Assembly: GCA_036506155.1 (NCBI GenBank)
Contig: DASXSF010000004.1
Coordinates: 34,106-98,105 of the forward strand
Length of the DNA: 64,000 nucleotides
Reading direction: 5' to 3'
From: DASXRA01 sp036506155
Lineage (GTDB): Bacteria; Actinomycetota; Actinomycetes; Mycobacteriales; Jatrophihabitantaceae
The position numbers were made by a program, and so were the translations under genes. Of the stretch, positions 52,666 through 60,676 are shown piece after piece; the first letter of the stretch is position 1; every line of letters begins with the position of its first letter. The notes under the pieces were generated by a model. The model saw only the letters and a program-made list of their open reading frames with translations. It searched no databases and was not told the origin of the DNA.

Positions 52666-53058
52666 ATGGCGTTAGACATCGACTGGGCCAAGCTGCGCCG
52701 CGCCGCACTCGAGGCGATGGGCAACGCCTACGCGCCGTACTCGCAGTTCCCCGTCGGGGCGGCCGCCATCGTCGACGACGGCCGGGTCATCGTCGGCTGC
52801 AACGTCGAGAACGCCTCGTATGGGCTCGGGCTTTGCGCCGAGTGCGGGCTGGTGTCGGCGCTGCACGCCAGCGGCGGCGGGCGGCTCGTCGCGTTGGCCT
52901 GCGTCGATTTCCGAGGCGAGGTGCTGATGCCGTGCGGGCGGTGCCGGCAGCTGCTCTGGGAACACGGTGGCCCCGACCTGCTCGTCGACACCGTCGACGG
53001 GCCGGTGACGATGATCGAGGTTCTGCCCCGGGCGTTCAGCCGCGAAGACCTGGTATGA
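52666..53058 (+). CDS. cdd: Cytidine deaminase
   Basis: A 130-residue tetrameric-type CDA that converts cytidine and deoxycytidine to uridine forms. Zinc ligands C57 (CAEC), C90 and C93 (PCGRC) and the catalytic proton shuttle E59 are present; NVENASYG and the N-terminal AYAPYSQFPVGAA are canonical. GGAAGG lies 6 nt upstream of ATG 52666. The stop overlaps deoA by 4 bp, so uridine or deoxyuridine passes to the phosphorylase. Confidence 0.96.
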   Translation: MALDIDWAKLRRAALEAMGNAYAPYSQFPVGAAAIVDDGRVIVGCNVENASYGLGLCAECGLVSALHASGGGRLVALACVDFRGEVLMPCGRCRQLLWEHGGPDLLVDTVDGPVTMIEVLPRAFSREDLV

Positions 53059-54338
53059 CTCGCGAGCAGTTCGCCGCTGTTGACGTCATCCGGGCCAAGC
53101 GCGACCGGGGCCGCATCCCGGACGAGCAGATCGACTGGGTGATCGACGCCTACGTCCGCGGCGACGTGGCCGAGGAGCAGATGGCGGCGTTGGCCATGGC
53201 CATACTCCTCAACGGCATGCAGCCGGGTGAGCTGGCCCGCTGGACGGCCGCCATGATCGCGTCCGGCACGACGCTTGACCTGTCGAGCGTCACGCGGCCT
53301 ACCGCCGACAAGCATTCGACGGGCGGCGTCGGCGACAAGATCACCCTGCCGCTGGCGCCGCTCGTAGCGGCGTGCGGGGCCGCGGTGCCGCAGCTGTCCG
53401 GCCGCGGGCTGGGGCACACGGGGGGCACGCTCGACAAGCTGGAATCCATCCCGGGCTGGCGGTCCCGTCTCACGAACGACGAGTTCCTGCGCCAGCTGCG
53501 CGACGTCGGCGCCGTCGTGTGCGCCGCCGGCGACGAGCTCGCGCCCGCCGACCGCAAGCTCTATGCGTTGCGTGACGTCACGGCCACGGTGGAGTCGATA
53601 CCGCTCATCGCCAGCTCGATCATGAGCAAGAAGATCGCGGAAGGTTCCTCGTCGCTGGTACTGGACGTCAAGGTCGGCTCGGGCGCGTTCATGAAGGACG
53701 TGCCCTCGGCGCGGGCGCTCGCCCAGACCATGGTCGCGCTCGGTACCGCTCATGGCGTGCGTACCTTTGCTCTGCTTACCGATATGCACACCCCGCTGGG
53801 GCGCACCGCCGGCAACGCGCTGGAGGTGGCCGAAGCGGTCGAGGTGCTTGCCGGCGGCGGCCCACCCGACGTCGTGGAACTGACGCTTGCACTCGCCCGC
53901 GAGATGCTCGCGGGCGCCGGAATCGCCGACGTCGATCCAGCCGGCGCACTGGAGGACGGGCGAGCAATGGACGTGTGGCGGCGCATGATCAGAGCGCAGG
54001 GTGGTGACCCGGACGCGCCGCTACCCGTTGCTCGGGAAAACCACGTCGTCGTGGCCCCGGTGTCAGGCACCGTAGCGCGGCTCGACGCGTACGCCGTGGG
54101 CGTCGCGGCGTGGCGCCTCGGAGCCGGGCGGGCACGCAAGGAGGACCCCGTCAGCGCGACAGCGGGCGTCGTCATATTGGCAAAACCGGGTGATCCGGTG
54201 CGCGCCGGGCAACCATTGCTCGAGCTGCGCAGCGACGACCCGGCGCGGTTCGGCTGGGCGCTCGAGGCGCTCGACGGTGGCTACGACATCGGCGACTCAC
54301 CGCCGTCACGCCCGCTCGTCATCGAACGGGTGGCCTGA
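53055..54338 (+). CDS. deoA: Thymidine/pyrimidine-nucleoside phosphorylase
   Basis: A 427-residue enzyme that splits thymidine or (deoxy)uridine into base and (deoxy)ribose 1-phosphate. The glycosyltransferase-3 signature SGRGLGHTGGTLDKLESIPG, phosphate loop KHSTGGVGDK and VLDVKVGSGAFMK are intact, with the C-terminal PYNP domain (ENHVVVAPVSGTVARLDAYAVG). The length is slightly under the 435-440 usual. ATG 53055 overlaps the cdd stop. Last gene of the nucleoside operon. Confidence 0.95.
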   Translation: MTREQFAAVDVIRAKRDRGRIPDEQIDWVIDAYVRGDVAEEQMAALAMAILLNGMQPGELARWTAAMIASGTTLDLSSVTRPTADKHSTGGVGDKITLPLAPLVAACGAAVPQLSGRGLGHTGGTLDKLESIPGWRSRLTNDEFLRQLRDVGAVVCAAGDELAPADRKLYALRDVTATVESIPLIASSIMSKKIAEGSSSLVLDVKVGSGAFMKDVPSARALAQTMVALGTAHGVRTFALLTDMHTPLGRTAGNALEVAEAVEVLAGGGPPDVVELTLALAREMLAGAGIADVDPAGALEDGRAMDVWRRMIRAQGGDPDAPLPVARENHVVVAPVSGTVARLDAYAVGVAAWRLGAGRARKEDPVSATAGVVILAKPGDPVRAGQPLLELRSDDPARFGWALEALDGGYDIGDSPPSRPLVIERVA

Positions 54339-54433
54339 CCCGTCACCGTCCTCGCTCACGGTGCGGTGCTGCGCTACGACCGGGGCGCGAGCCGGTAACC
54401 TTCGCCCAGTAGGCCTCTTTCAGGAGATCTGTC

Positions 54434-55018
54434 GTGGTGCGGCTGGGGTTCTGGTGGCGGCGGCGGCCTGCATCCGAGGCGGTACGCGAGGCCGTCCGGA
54501 TGCACTGCGCGCACACCTGGCGCGAATACGCAGCGGTGCTGTATCTCGGCACACAGGTCGTGAGCTACGACGTGCCCGGCCGTCGCCCTGACGGCACGCC
54601 TCGCCGCCGTCGGCTGCTGCGCTGGACGGGCGGCCTCGTGCTCCGCGCGGCCGCAGTGGTGCCGGCGATCGTGTTGCTGCCGGTGTTGCTCGTCGCTGAG
54701 TTGTTCGACTCCGGTGACGGCGACTCGTGGATGCTCGGCACACCCGAGCTGACCGTTACCGGGCGTCCGGGGACGCTCGCCGTCGACCTGGGAGATCGCG
54801 TTCGCGGGCACGGCGGCGAGCTGTGGCTGGCCTGGTCGACCACCCGGATCGGTGTGTTGAGCGACGAGCCGCGAATGCTGTGGCAGGCCGAAACGGGGCC
54901 GGCGCACGACATCGTGCCGGCTGCCGGTGCGCTCGACTTCGCCGACGGCTCGTCAGTCAGCTTCGTCCCGTCCCTGGCCGAGCTGGAGCGACTGCGTGGG
55001 ACGGCAGGTCGCCCGTAG
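54434..55018 (+). CDS. Hypothetical membrane-anchored protein
   Basis: A 194-residue protein with a basic, Trp-rich N-terminus (GFWWRRRP), one transmembrane segment at about residues 70-92 (GLVLRAAAVVPAIVLLPVLLV) and a C-terminal domain of beta character after an acidic DSGDGDS stretch. AGGAG lies about 8 nt before GTG 54434. I do not recognise a family. It converges on the ABC-2 exporter genes. Confidence 0.6.
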   Translation: MVRLGFWWRRRPASEAVREAVRMHCAHTWREYAAVLYLGTQVVSYDVPGRRPDGTPRRRRLLRWTGGLVLRAAAVVPAIVLLPVLLVAELFDSGDGDSWMLGTPELTVTGRPGTLAVDLGDRVRGHGGELWLAWSTTRIGVLSDEPRMLWQAETGPAHDIVPAAGALDFADGSSVSFVPSLAELERLRGTAGRP

Positions 55019-55033
55019 GCGCCCGCGGGCAGC

Positions 55034-55894
55034 TCAGTCGCTGCGGCTGAACTCGAAGATCGCGATACCGAGCAGCCCCAGGCCGATCGACAGCACCACG
55101 GCGGCTTGGAGCAAGACGGGGACGTGCCAGCCGCCCCAGGTGATGCCGGGGTCGAGCCGGGCGCGCGCCGTCGGGCTGATCGTCAAGTGGTCGAACACCA
55201 CCCGGCGCATAGGGTCGACGGCGTAGGTGAGCGGGTCGACGCGATTGAGCACGGTGAGCCAGGTGGGCAGTCCGGTCACCGGGTACATCGCCCCGGACAG
55301 GAAGAACAGCGGCAGGATGAGTAGCTGCGTCAACGCCAGGAACGTCTGCATCTGGGTTACTCGCGCGGCCACGACCAGCCCGAACGCAGTGAGCATGAAC
55401 GACAGCAGGATCTGCAGGCCCAACACACCGAGGATGAGCGTTGGCGTGTAGGGCACCCCCACCAGCCCGGCCAGGGCGATGATCAGCACTCCCTGCGCCG
55501 TTGCCACGGTCGATCCACCCAGACACTTGCCGATCACGATCGAGCTGCGCCGTACCGGCGCGACGAGCATCTCGCGCAGGAATCCGAACTCGCGGTCCCA
55601 GACGACCGACGCCGCGGAAAAGATCGCGGTGAACAGCACCGCCATGCAGAGGATGCCCGGGTAGAAGAACGTGCGCAGGTTCAGCCCCTCGGTACCCGCC
55701 GAGGCCAGCCGCGACAAACCCGTGCCGAGCACGAACAGGAACAGTGCGGGCTGGAGTAGGGCGGTGACGATACGCAGGCGGTCGCTGAAGTAGCGGATCA
55801 GCTCGCGCTGCCACACGATCTTGATCGCGCGTAGCTCGCTCGTCGCGGTCCGGAGCGGGACCCGGACCGTCGCGACCGCCGTCGCGGTAGTCAT
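55034..55894 (-). CDS. ABC-2 type exporter permease (DrrB-like)
   Basis: A 286-residue six-helix permease. An N-terminal cytoplasmic helix (IVWQRELIRYFSDRLRIV) precedes the membrane domain, with the EFGFLREMLVAPVRRSSIVIGK coupling segment and LSGAMYPVTGLPTWL near the last helices, as in DrrB/NodJ-type exporters of drugs or polysaccharides. Start ATG 55894 overlaps the ATPase stop (ATGA). The substrate cannot be told. Confidence 0.9.
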   Translation of the reverse strand: MTTATAVATVRVPLRTATSELRAIKIVWQRELIRYFSDRLRIVTALLQPALFLFVLGTGLSRLASAGTEGLNLRTFFYPGILCMAVLFTAIFSAASVVWDREFGFLREMLVAPVRRSSIVIGKCLGGSTVATAQGVLIIALAGLVGVPYTPTLILGVLGLQILLSFMLTAFGLVVAARVTQMQTFLALTQLLILPLFFLSGAMYPVTGLPTWLTVLNRVDPLTYAVDPMRRVVFDHLTISPTARARLDPGITWGGWHVPVLLQAAVVLSIGLGLLGIAIFEFSRSD

Positions 55895-56877
55895 CGGGCC
55901 CCCCTCCGGAACAGAGTGGCCCCGGCGCGGAGCTGGTCGGCGATACTCGCCTCCGCGTCGCGGATCGTCGTCCCTGTGTAGGACATGAACACGTCGTCAA
56001 GCGACGGCCGGGAGACGTTCACCGACTGGATCGCCACCGGGAAGTCGCTGAACAGCTTCGGGATGAACTGCTCACCCTCCTCGACCCCGAACGTCACCGC
56101 GCCTTCCGCCATCGTCGCCGTGATGCCGAACTGCTCCCGGAGTGCCTTGATGGCTCGCGAATCGTCGTCGGTGTGAATCTGCACGCGGTCCTTGCCGACG
56201 CTCGCCTTGAGCGCCTGCGGCGTGTCCAGTGCGATGATCTTGCCTTGGTCGATGATCGCGATGCGGTCGCAGTACTCCGCCTCGTCCATGTAGTGCGTGG
56301 TCATGAAGATGGTGATGTGCTCTCGGTCGCGCAGTTCGCGAATGTAGCTCCAGATCGAGGCGCGGGTCTGCGGATCGAGACCGATCGTGGGCTCGTCGAG
56401 GAACAGCACCCGCGGCGAGTGCAGCAGGCCGCGGGCGATCTCGAGGCGGCGCTTCATGCCTCCGGAGAAGGTGCTCACCTTCGAGTTCCGGCGATCCCAC
56501 AGCCCCACCATGTCGAGCACGTCGCGCACCCGCGGCGCGACGAGGCTGCGCGGCATGCCGTACAGCTCGGCGTGCAGCCGCAGGTTGCGTTCGGCAGTGA
56601 GGTACCCGTCCAGCGTGGTGTCCTGGAAGACGAGGCCGATGTTGCGTCGGACCTCGTCGCGTTCCCGCACGACGTCGTAGCCGGCCACCCGTGCGGAGCC
56701 CTCCGTCGGGCGGATCAGGGTGCACAGGATGTTGATCGTGGTGGACTTGCCGGCACCGTTAGGGCCCAGGAAGCCGAAGGTCTCATCCGCGTCGACGCAC
56801 AGATCGATACCGCGGACGGCCTCCACCTCGCCATAGCGACGCACGAGGCCCGAGACCGATACCGCTGGTCCGTCCAT
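55891..56877 (-). CDS. ABC-2 exporter ATP-binding protein (DrrA-like)
   Basis: A 328-residue single-NBD ATPase. Walker A GPNGAGKST, signature FSGGMKRRLEIARGLLHSPRVLFLDEP, and the H-loop TTHYMDEAE are all intact; the ~90-residue C-terminal extension ending in DVFMSYTG is the DrrA-type regulatory tail. ATG 56877 has AGGAG 7 nt upstream; the frame continues 22 codons without conservation. It forms an exporter with the following permease and is divergent from add. Confidence 0.92.
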   Translation of the reverse strand: MDGPAVSVSGLVRRYGEVEAVRGIDLCVDADETFGFLGPNGAGKSTTINILCTLIRPTEGSARVAGYDVVRERDEVRRNIGLVFQDTTLDGYLTAERNLRLHAELYGMPRSLVAPRVRDVLDMVGLWDRRNSKVSTFSGGMKRRLEIARGLLHSPRVLFLDEPTIGLDPQTRASIWSYIRELRDREHITIFMTTHYMDEAEYCDRIAIIDQGKIIALDTPQALKASVGKDRVQIHTDDDSRAIKALREQFGITATMAEGAVTFGVEEGEQFIPKLFSDFPVAIQSVNVSRPSLDDVFMSYTGTTIRDAEASIADQLRAGATLFRRGAR

Positions 56878-56992
56878 CGTGTCTCCTAGGGCCAGGCGAC
56901 CTGCCCGAGAGTCGCCGATGTCTCGAAACTCAGTATTCAACAACTCGCAATGAGCGACGCCCGCCCGCCAGACGGCACAAGTTGCATGGCAC

Positions 56993-56998
56993 TAGCGT
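56993..56998 (+). promoter_or_regulatory. Candidate -10 box for leaderless add
   Basis: TAGCGT ends 7 nt before ATG 57006. No ribosome-binding site is present. Confidence 0.5.
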
Positions 56999-57005
56999 GT
57001 CAGTC

Positions 57006-58082
57006 ATGGTGCGTCCGCTCACCGCCGCCGGCGTCGCCGCCGCCCCCAAGGTCCTGCTCCACGATCATCTGGACGGAGGGCTGCGGCCACAAACCATCGT
57101 CGAGCTGGCACAAAGTGCCGATTACCAGGCGCTTCCGGCAACCGATGCGGACAAGTTGCGTCAATGGTTCCGGGACAGTGCTGACTCCGGGTCATTGGGA
57201 CGCTACCTGGAGACGTTCCGCCATACCGTAGCGGTATTGCAGACCGCCGATGCGCTGCGCCGGGTGGCCCGTGAGGCGGCGGAGGACCTCGCTGACGACG
57301 GGGTGGTGTACGCCGAGGTCCGGTGGGCGCCCGAGCAGCACGTCGAACGTGGACTATCCCTGGAGCAGGTCGTCGACGCCGTTCTCGCAGGCTTCCGCGA
57401 GGGCGAGGCGGCGGCCGGTCGCCGCGGCAAACCTATCCGGGTCGGTGCGCTGGTCACCGCGATGCGGCACGCGGCGCGCTCGTCGGAGATCGCGCAGCTC
57501 GCCGTCGCATACCGGGACACCGGCGTGGTCGGATTCGATATCGCCGGCGCCGAGGCCGGCTTCCCGCCGACGCGGCACCTCGACGCATTCGAGTACCTGC
57601 GCCGGGCGAACTTCCACTTCACCATCCATGCCGGGGAGGCGTTCGGGCTGCCGTCGATCTGGGAGGCGATCCAGTGGTGCGGCGCCGACCGGCTCGGGCA
57701 CGGGGTGCGCATCACCGACGACATAGACGACGCCGGGGGCTTGGGCCGGCTGGCACAGTATGTCCGCGACAAGCGCATCCCGCTGGAGATGTGCCCGTCG
57801 TCGAACGTTCAGACCGGTGCGGCCCGGTCCATCGGCGAGCACCCGATCGGGCTGCTGCGGCGCCTGTACTTCCGGGTCACGGTCAACACCGACAACCGGC
57901 TCATGAGCGGGACATCGATGAGCCGCGAGATGCTCCTGCTCGCGGATGCGTTCGGCTACGGCTGGGCGGATCTCTCCTGGTTCACCGTGAACGCGATGAA
58001 AAGCGCGTTCATCCCGTTCGACGAGCGGCTGGCGATAATCAACAACGTGATCAAGCCGGGCTACGCCGAATTGCTGGCATGA
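57006..58082 (+). CDS. add: Adenosine deaminase
   Basis: A 358-residue enzyme that converts adenosine and deoxyadenosine to inosine forms. Zinc ligands H19 and H21 are in LLHDHLDGGLRP; the catalytic HAGE (TIHAGEAFG), the HGV (RLGHGVRI) and the NTDN motif (TVNTDNRLMS) follow. ATG 57006 gives the standard N-terminus. It overlaps the next gene by 4 bp (ATGA), which suggests a three-gene unit with an unknown protein and a tandem YbjQ protein. It complements cdd and deoA of the nearby nucleoside operon. Confidence 0.95.
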   Translation: MVRPLTAAGVAAAPKVLLHDHLDGGLRPQTIVELAQSADYQALPATDADKLRQWFRDSADSGSLGRYLETFRHTVAVLQTADALRRVAREAAEDLADDGVVYAEVRWAPEQHVERGLSLEQVVDAVLAGFREGEAAAGRRGKPIRVGALVTAMRHAARSSEIAQLAVAYRDTGVVGFDIAGAEAGFPPTRHLDAFEYLRRANFHFTIHAGEAFGLPSIWEAIQWCGADRLGHGVRITDDIDDAGGLGRLAQYVRDKRIPLEMCPSSNVQTGAARSIGEHPIGLLRRLYFRVTVNTDNRLMSGTSMSREMLLLADAFGYGWADLSWFTVNAMKSAFIPFDERLAIINNVIKPGYAELLA

Positions 58083-58492
58083 GTAGCGACGAGCGCTCGC
58101 CCGGCCGCTTGGACGAACTGGCAGCCGTCGTGGCGCGACAGACGCTGGACCTCAACGTCTACGCCGGATTCCTGCTCGACACGCTCGGCGACGCGCTGCC
58201 GGCCGAGTACGTCATGGTGCAGCGGTCGGGGTCGCTGTGGCGCCGTCGGGACGCCCCGATCGTGGCCGTGTCGGTCTCGCTGGGCGAACAGCGATTCACG
58301 CTGCGCCGCGCCTCGGTAACCGCGGTCCCCGAGCCCAGCATCAGCCACCAGGTGGGCGGGATCACCCTGAAGTCCGAGGTTGTCGCGCTGTCCGAGTGGG
58401 CCCACCGGCTGGCCGCCGGGCTCGCGGAGCTGGCCGCCCGCAACGCTGACGCGGCCGCGGCCCTCGCGCGCATCACGTCCATGGAGGTGTGA
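58079..58492 (+). CDS. Uncharacterised protein coupled to add
   Basis: A 137-residue, soluble-looking protein I do not recognise. A helical N-terminus (LDELAAVVARQTLDLNVYAGFLLDTLGDAL) leads to a predicted beta region with the QRFTLRRASVTAVPEP segment and a C-terminal helix (WAHRLAAGLAELAARNADAAAAL). It overlaps add upstream and the YbjQ gene downstream (stop TGA shares its last base with ATG 58492). The tight coupling to the YbjQ protein suggests the two work together. Confidence 0.65.
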   Translation: MSSDERSPGRLDELAAVVARQTLDLNVYAGFLLDTLGDALPAEYVMVQRSGSLWRRRDAPIVAVSVSLGEQRFTLRRASVTAVPEPSISHQVGGITLKSEVVALSEWAHRLAAGLAELAARNADAAAALARITSMEV

Positions 58493-59319
58493 TGACACAG
58501 CAGCAGTTCGACCCGATTCAGTACGGCGTGTCCCCGGAGGCCACCGGACGGCTGCAGCAGAACCGGGCCGGCGTTACCGGCGCGGTGTTTACGTCCGACC
58601 TGTCCGTGAACGAGTTCCTGCTCGTCCGCGAGGCCGGGTTCCGCCCGCTCGGCTTCGTCATGGGCACGTCCGTCTATCACATCGGCATCCAGACGAGTAA
58701 CTGGGGCCAGAACATGGAGCTGGGCGTGCTGTCCCAGGCGATGTACCACGCCCGCGAGCTGGCGATGACCCGCATGGAGGCGGAGGCGTACGCCCTCGAC
58801 GCCGACGGCGTCGTCGGGGTGCGCCTGGCGGTGCGGCTACGCGAGTGGGGAGCGCACATCGCCGAGTTCATCGCCGTCGGCACCGCGATCGTCGGCGACC
58901 ACGAGCCGCCGAGCGGTGACTGGCGCGACAGCCGCGGGCGACCCTTCACGTCCGACCTGTCCGGGCAGGACTTCTGGACGCTCCTCGAGGCCGGCTACGC
59001 GCCGCTCGGCCTGGTTATGGGCACGTGCGTCTACCACATCGCGCACCAGCGGCTGGGGCAGATGTTGCGCAATATGGGGCAGAACGCCGAGCTGCCGCAG
59101 TTCACTCAGGGCATGTACGACGCCCGCGAACTCGCGATGGGCCGCATGCAGGCCGAGGCGCGGACCCGGGGCGCCGAGGGCGTCGTCGGGTTCAGCCTGA
59201 CCGAGCACGACCACGCCTGGGGGCACGCCACCGAGTTCTTCGCGATCGGCACGGCGGTACGGCCGCTGCGAGAAGATCACGTGGTGACGCCGCCGAACAT
59301 GGTGGTACCGCTCAGCTGA
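58492..59319 (+). CDS. Tandem YbjQ-type (heavy-metal-binding domain) protein
   Basis: A 275-residue protein made of two diverged copies of a YbjQ-like domain, at about residues 33-135 and 150-250. Both share FTSDLS, LGFVMGTSVYHI / LGLVMGTCVYHI, the ARELAMTRM / ARELAMGRM helix and a GVVG strand, and end in E-F-IAVGTA / E-FFAIGTA. YbjQ domains form pentamers when single, so a fused pair is unusual. GGAGG lies 4 nt before ATG 58492. The function is unknown; metal binding is an old family label. It converges with the GH3 gene, with an 8-bp overlap. Confidence 0.75.
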   Translation: MTQQQFDPIQYGVSPEATGRLQQNRAGVTGAVFTSDLSVNEFLLVREAGFRPLGFVMGTSVYHIGIQTSNWGQNMELGVLSQAMYHARELAMTRMEAEAYALDADGVVGVRLAVRLREWGAHIAEFIAVGTAIVGDHEPPSGDWRDSRGRPFTSDLSGQDFWTLLEAGYAPLGLVMGTCVYHIAHQRLGQMLRNMGQNAELPQFTQGMYDARELAMGRMQAEARTRGAEGVVGFSLTEHDHAWGHATEFFAIGTAVRPLREDHVVTPPNMVVPLS

Positions 59320-60556
59320 GCAACCCTCGGGCTTGTTTGGCCCTCAGCACTCGCAACGCGGCGGCGTCCACCCGGGTGCGGAAGCGCGGGTCGGCCTTCG
59401 CCGCGGCCAGCACGGCGGCGCTCATTTGCGGGATCTGCCCAGCGTCCACGGTCAGCACGACGTCGCCGCCCGCGGCGATGAAGTCGACCGCCCGCGCGCC
59501 GACGGCGTACGCCGCCACCTGCGCCGCGCCGCCCAGGTCGTCGCTGACGACCACTCCGCGAAAGCCCAGGTCACCGCGCAGCATGCCGGTCACGATTGTC
59601 GGCGAGAACGCCGCCGGCCGGGCCGGGTCGATGCGGCTGTAGTACGCCGTGGCCATCATGACGAATGCGACGCCGGCCTTGACCGCCGCCGCGAACGGGA
59701 CCAGGAAGGCGTCGCGGCGGGTAGTGACGTGATCGGTCACGCCGGCGCTGGTGTCGGTGTTGTCGGCCACCCGGCCCAGCCCGGGAAAGTGCTTGGCCGT
59801 GGCGTCGATCCCGGCGTCGGCCATGCCTTGCGCAAATGCGACACCGTGCGTGGCAACCGTCACGGGGTCGCTGCCGTATTGCCGGGACATCGCGCCGATT
59901 GGCGGATTCGGTGCGCCGGCCGGCACGGTGTCCATGACGGGTGCCAGGTTGAGATTGACGCCTGCGGCCCGCAGTTGCGCACCCCATCGCCGGGCGTCGG
60001 CACGCAGTTGCGCCGGCGGCATAGCGCCCTGCTGCGTGGCGGTCGGGATCGCGTCGAAGCCGGGACCCTGGAGCCGCTGCACCTCGCCGCCTTCCTGGTC
60101 AGCAGCGATGAACAGCTTGGCTGTATTCGTGGCAGCCTGGAGACCGTGGCTGATGCCTGCGATCGCGGCGACGCCGCCGTAGCTGGTGCCGGTGAGGATT
60201 ACCGAGCCGACATGGTCCGTCGTGATCGCGCTCATCGTCGCCGCGTCGGGGCCGGTCGTGGACGCGCCGACCATGAACAGCTGTCCGACCCGCTGTGCCT
60301 CGGTCATGGACCGGAACACGCGCACCGCGTCGGCGGTCTGCGTCGCCGTGTGGGTCGGTGTCGGGCGAGGCTGCGTGCCGGTCGGGGCCATCGTGGATGT
60401 CATCGACGGCTCGGGCGTCGCCGTAGCCGTCGACGCGGTCGTCGGCGTGAACGACGGCGTCGGGCTCGTCCGAGTGGCCGTTGTGCCGGACGTGCAACCC
60501 GCGGCGGCGGTGAGAGCCACCAGCGCGCCGGCGAGGACGGACGCCGCGGGCTTCAC
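59312..60556 (-). CDS. Glycoside hydrolase family 3 lipoprotein (LpqI/NagZ-like)
   Basis: A 414-residue probable beta-N-acetylglucosaminidase. A signal (VLAGALVALTAAAGC) with lipobox is followed by a long Thr/Ser/Pro linker to about residue 85. The catalytic TIM barrel has FIAADQEGGEVQRLQG, the AKHFPGLGRVADNTD loop and the nucleophile aspartate in VVVSDDLGGA. LpqI of mycobacteria recycles muropeptides outside the cell. I chose GTG 60556, which has CATAGT 6 nt upstream; GTG 60559 precedes it. Confidence 0.88.
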   Translation of the reverse strand: MKPAASVLAGALVALTAAAGCTSGTTATRTSPTPSFTPTTASTATATPEPSMTSTMAPTGTQPRPTPTHTATQTADAVRVFRSMTEAQRVGQLFMVGASTTGPDAATMSAITTDHVGSVILTGTSYGGVAAIAGISHGLQAATNTAKLFIAADQEGGEVQRLQGPGFDAIPTATQQGAMPPAQLRADARRWGAQLRAAGVNLNLAPVMDTVPAGAPNPPIGAMSRQYGSDPVTVATHGVAFAQGMADAGIDATAKHFPGLGRVADNTDTSAGVTDHVTTRRDAFLVPFAAAVKAGVAFVMMATAYYSRIDPARPAAFSPTIVTGMLRGDLGFRGVVVSDDLGGAAQVAAYAVGARAVDFIAAGGDVVLTVDAGQIPQMSAAVLAAAKADPRFRTRVDAAALRVLRAKQARGLLS

Positions 60557-60615
60557 CACGTCACTATGACAGTCGCAGCGCGGATGCCGTTGCGGCGCAG
60601 GATCAGTCTCCCGCG

Positions 60616-60660
60616 TGATCTTGGACTTCTGGGCGCTATTCAGCCATAAGTCCAAGATCA
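60616..60660 (-). repeat. Family A palindromic element, copy 5 (reverse orientation)
   Basis: Arms 60616-60635 and 60641-60660. The loop is CTATT, the complement of AATAG, so this copy points along the minus strand, as does glpK, whose stop ends 16 nt away at 60677. On that strand it shows the same inner asymmetry as copies 3 and 4 (GGCTG before the loop). Confidence 0.88.
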
Positions 60661-60676
60661 CCGAGCTGCCGGCGGC

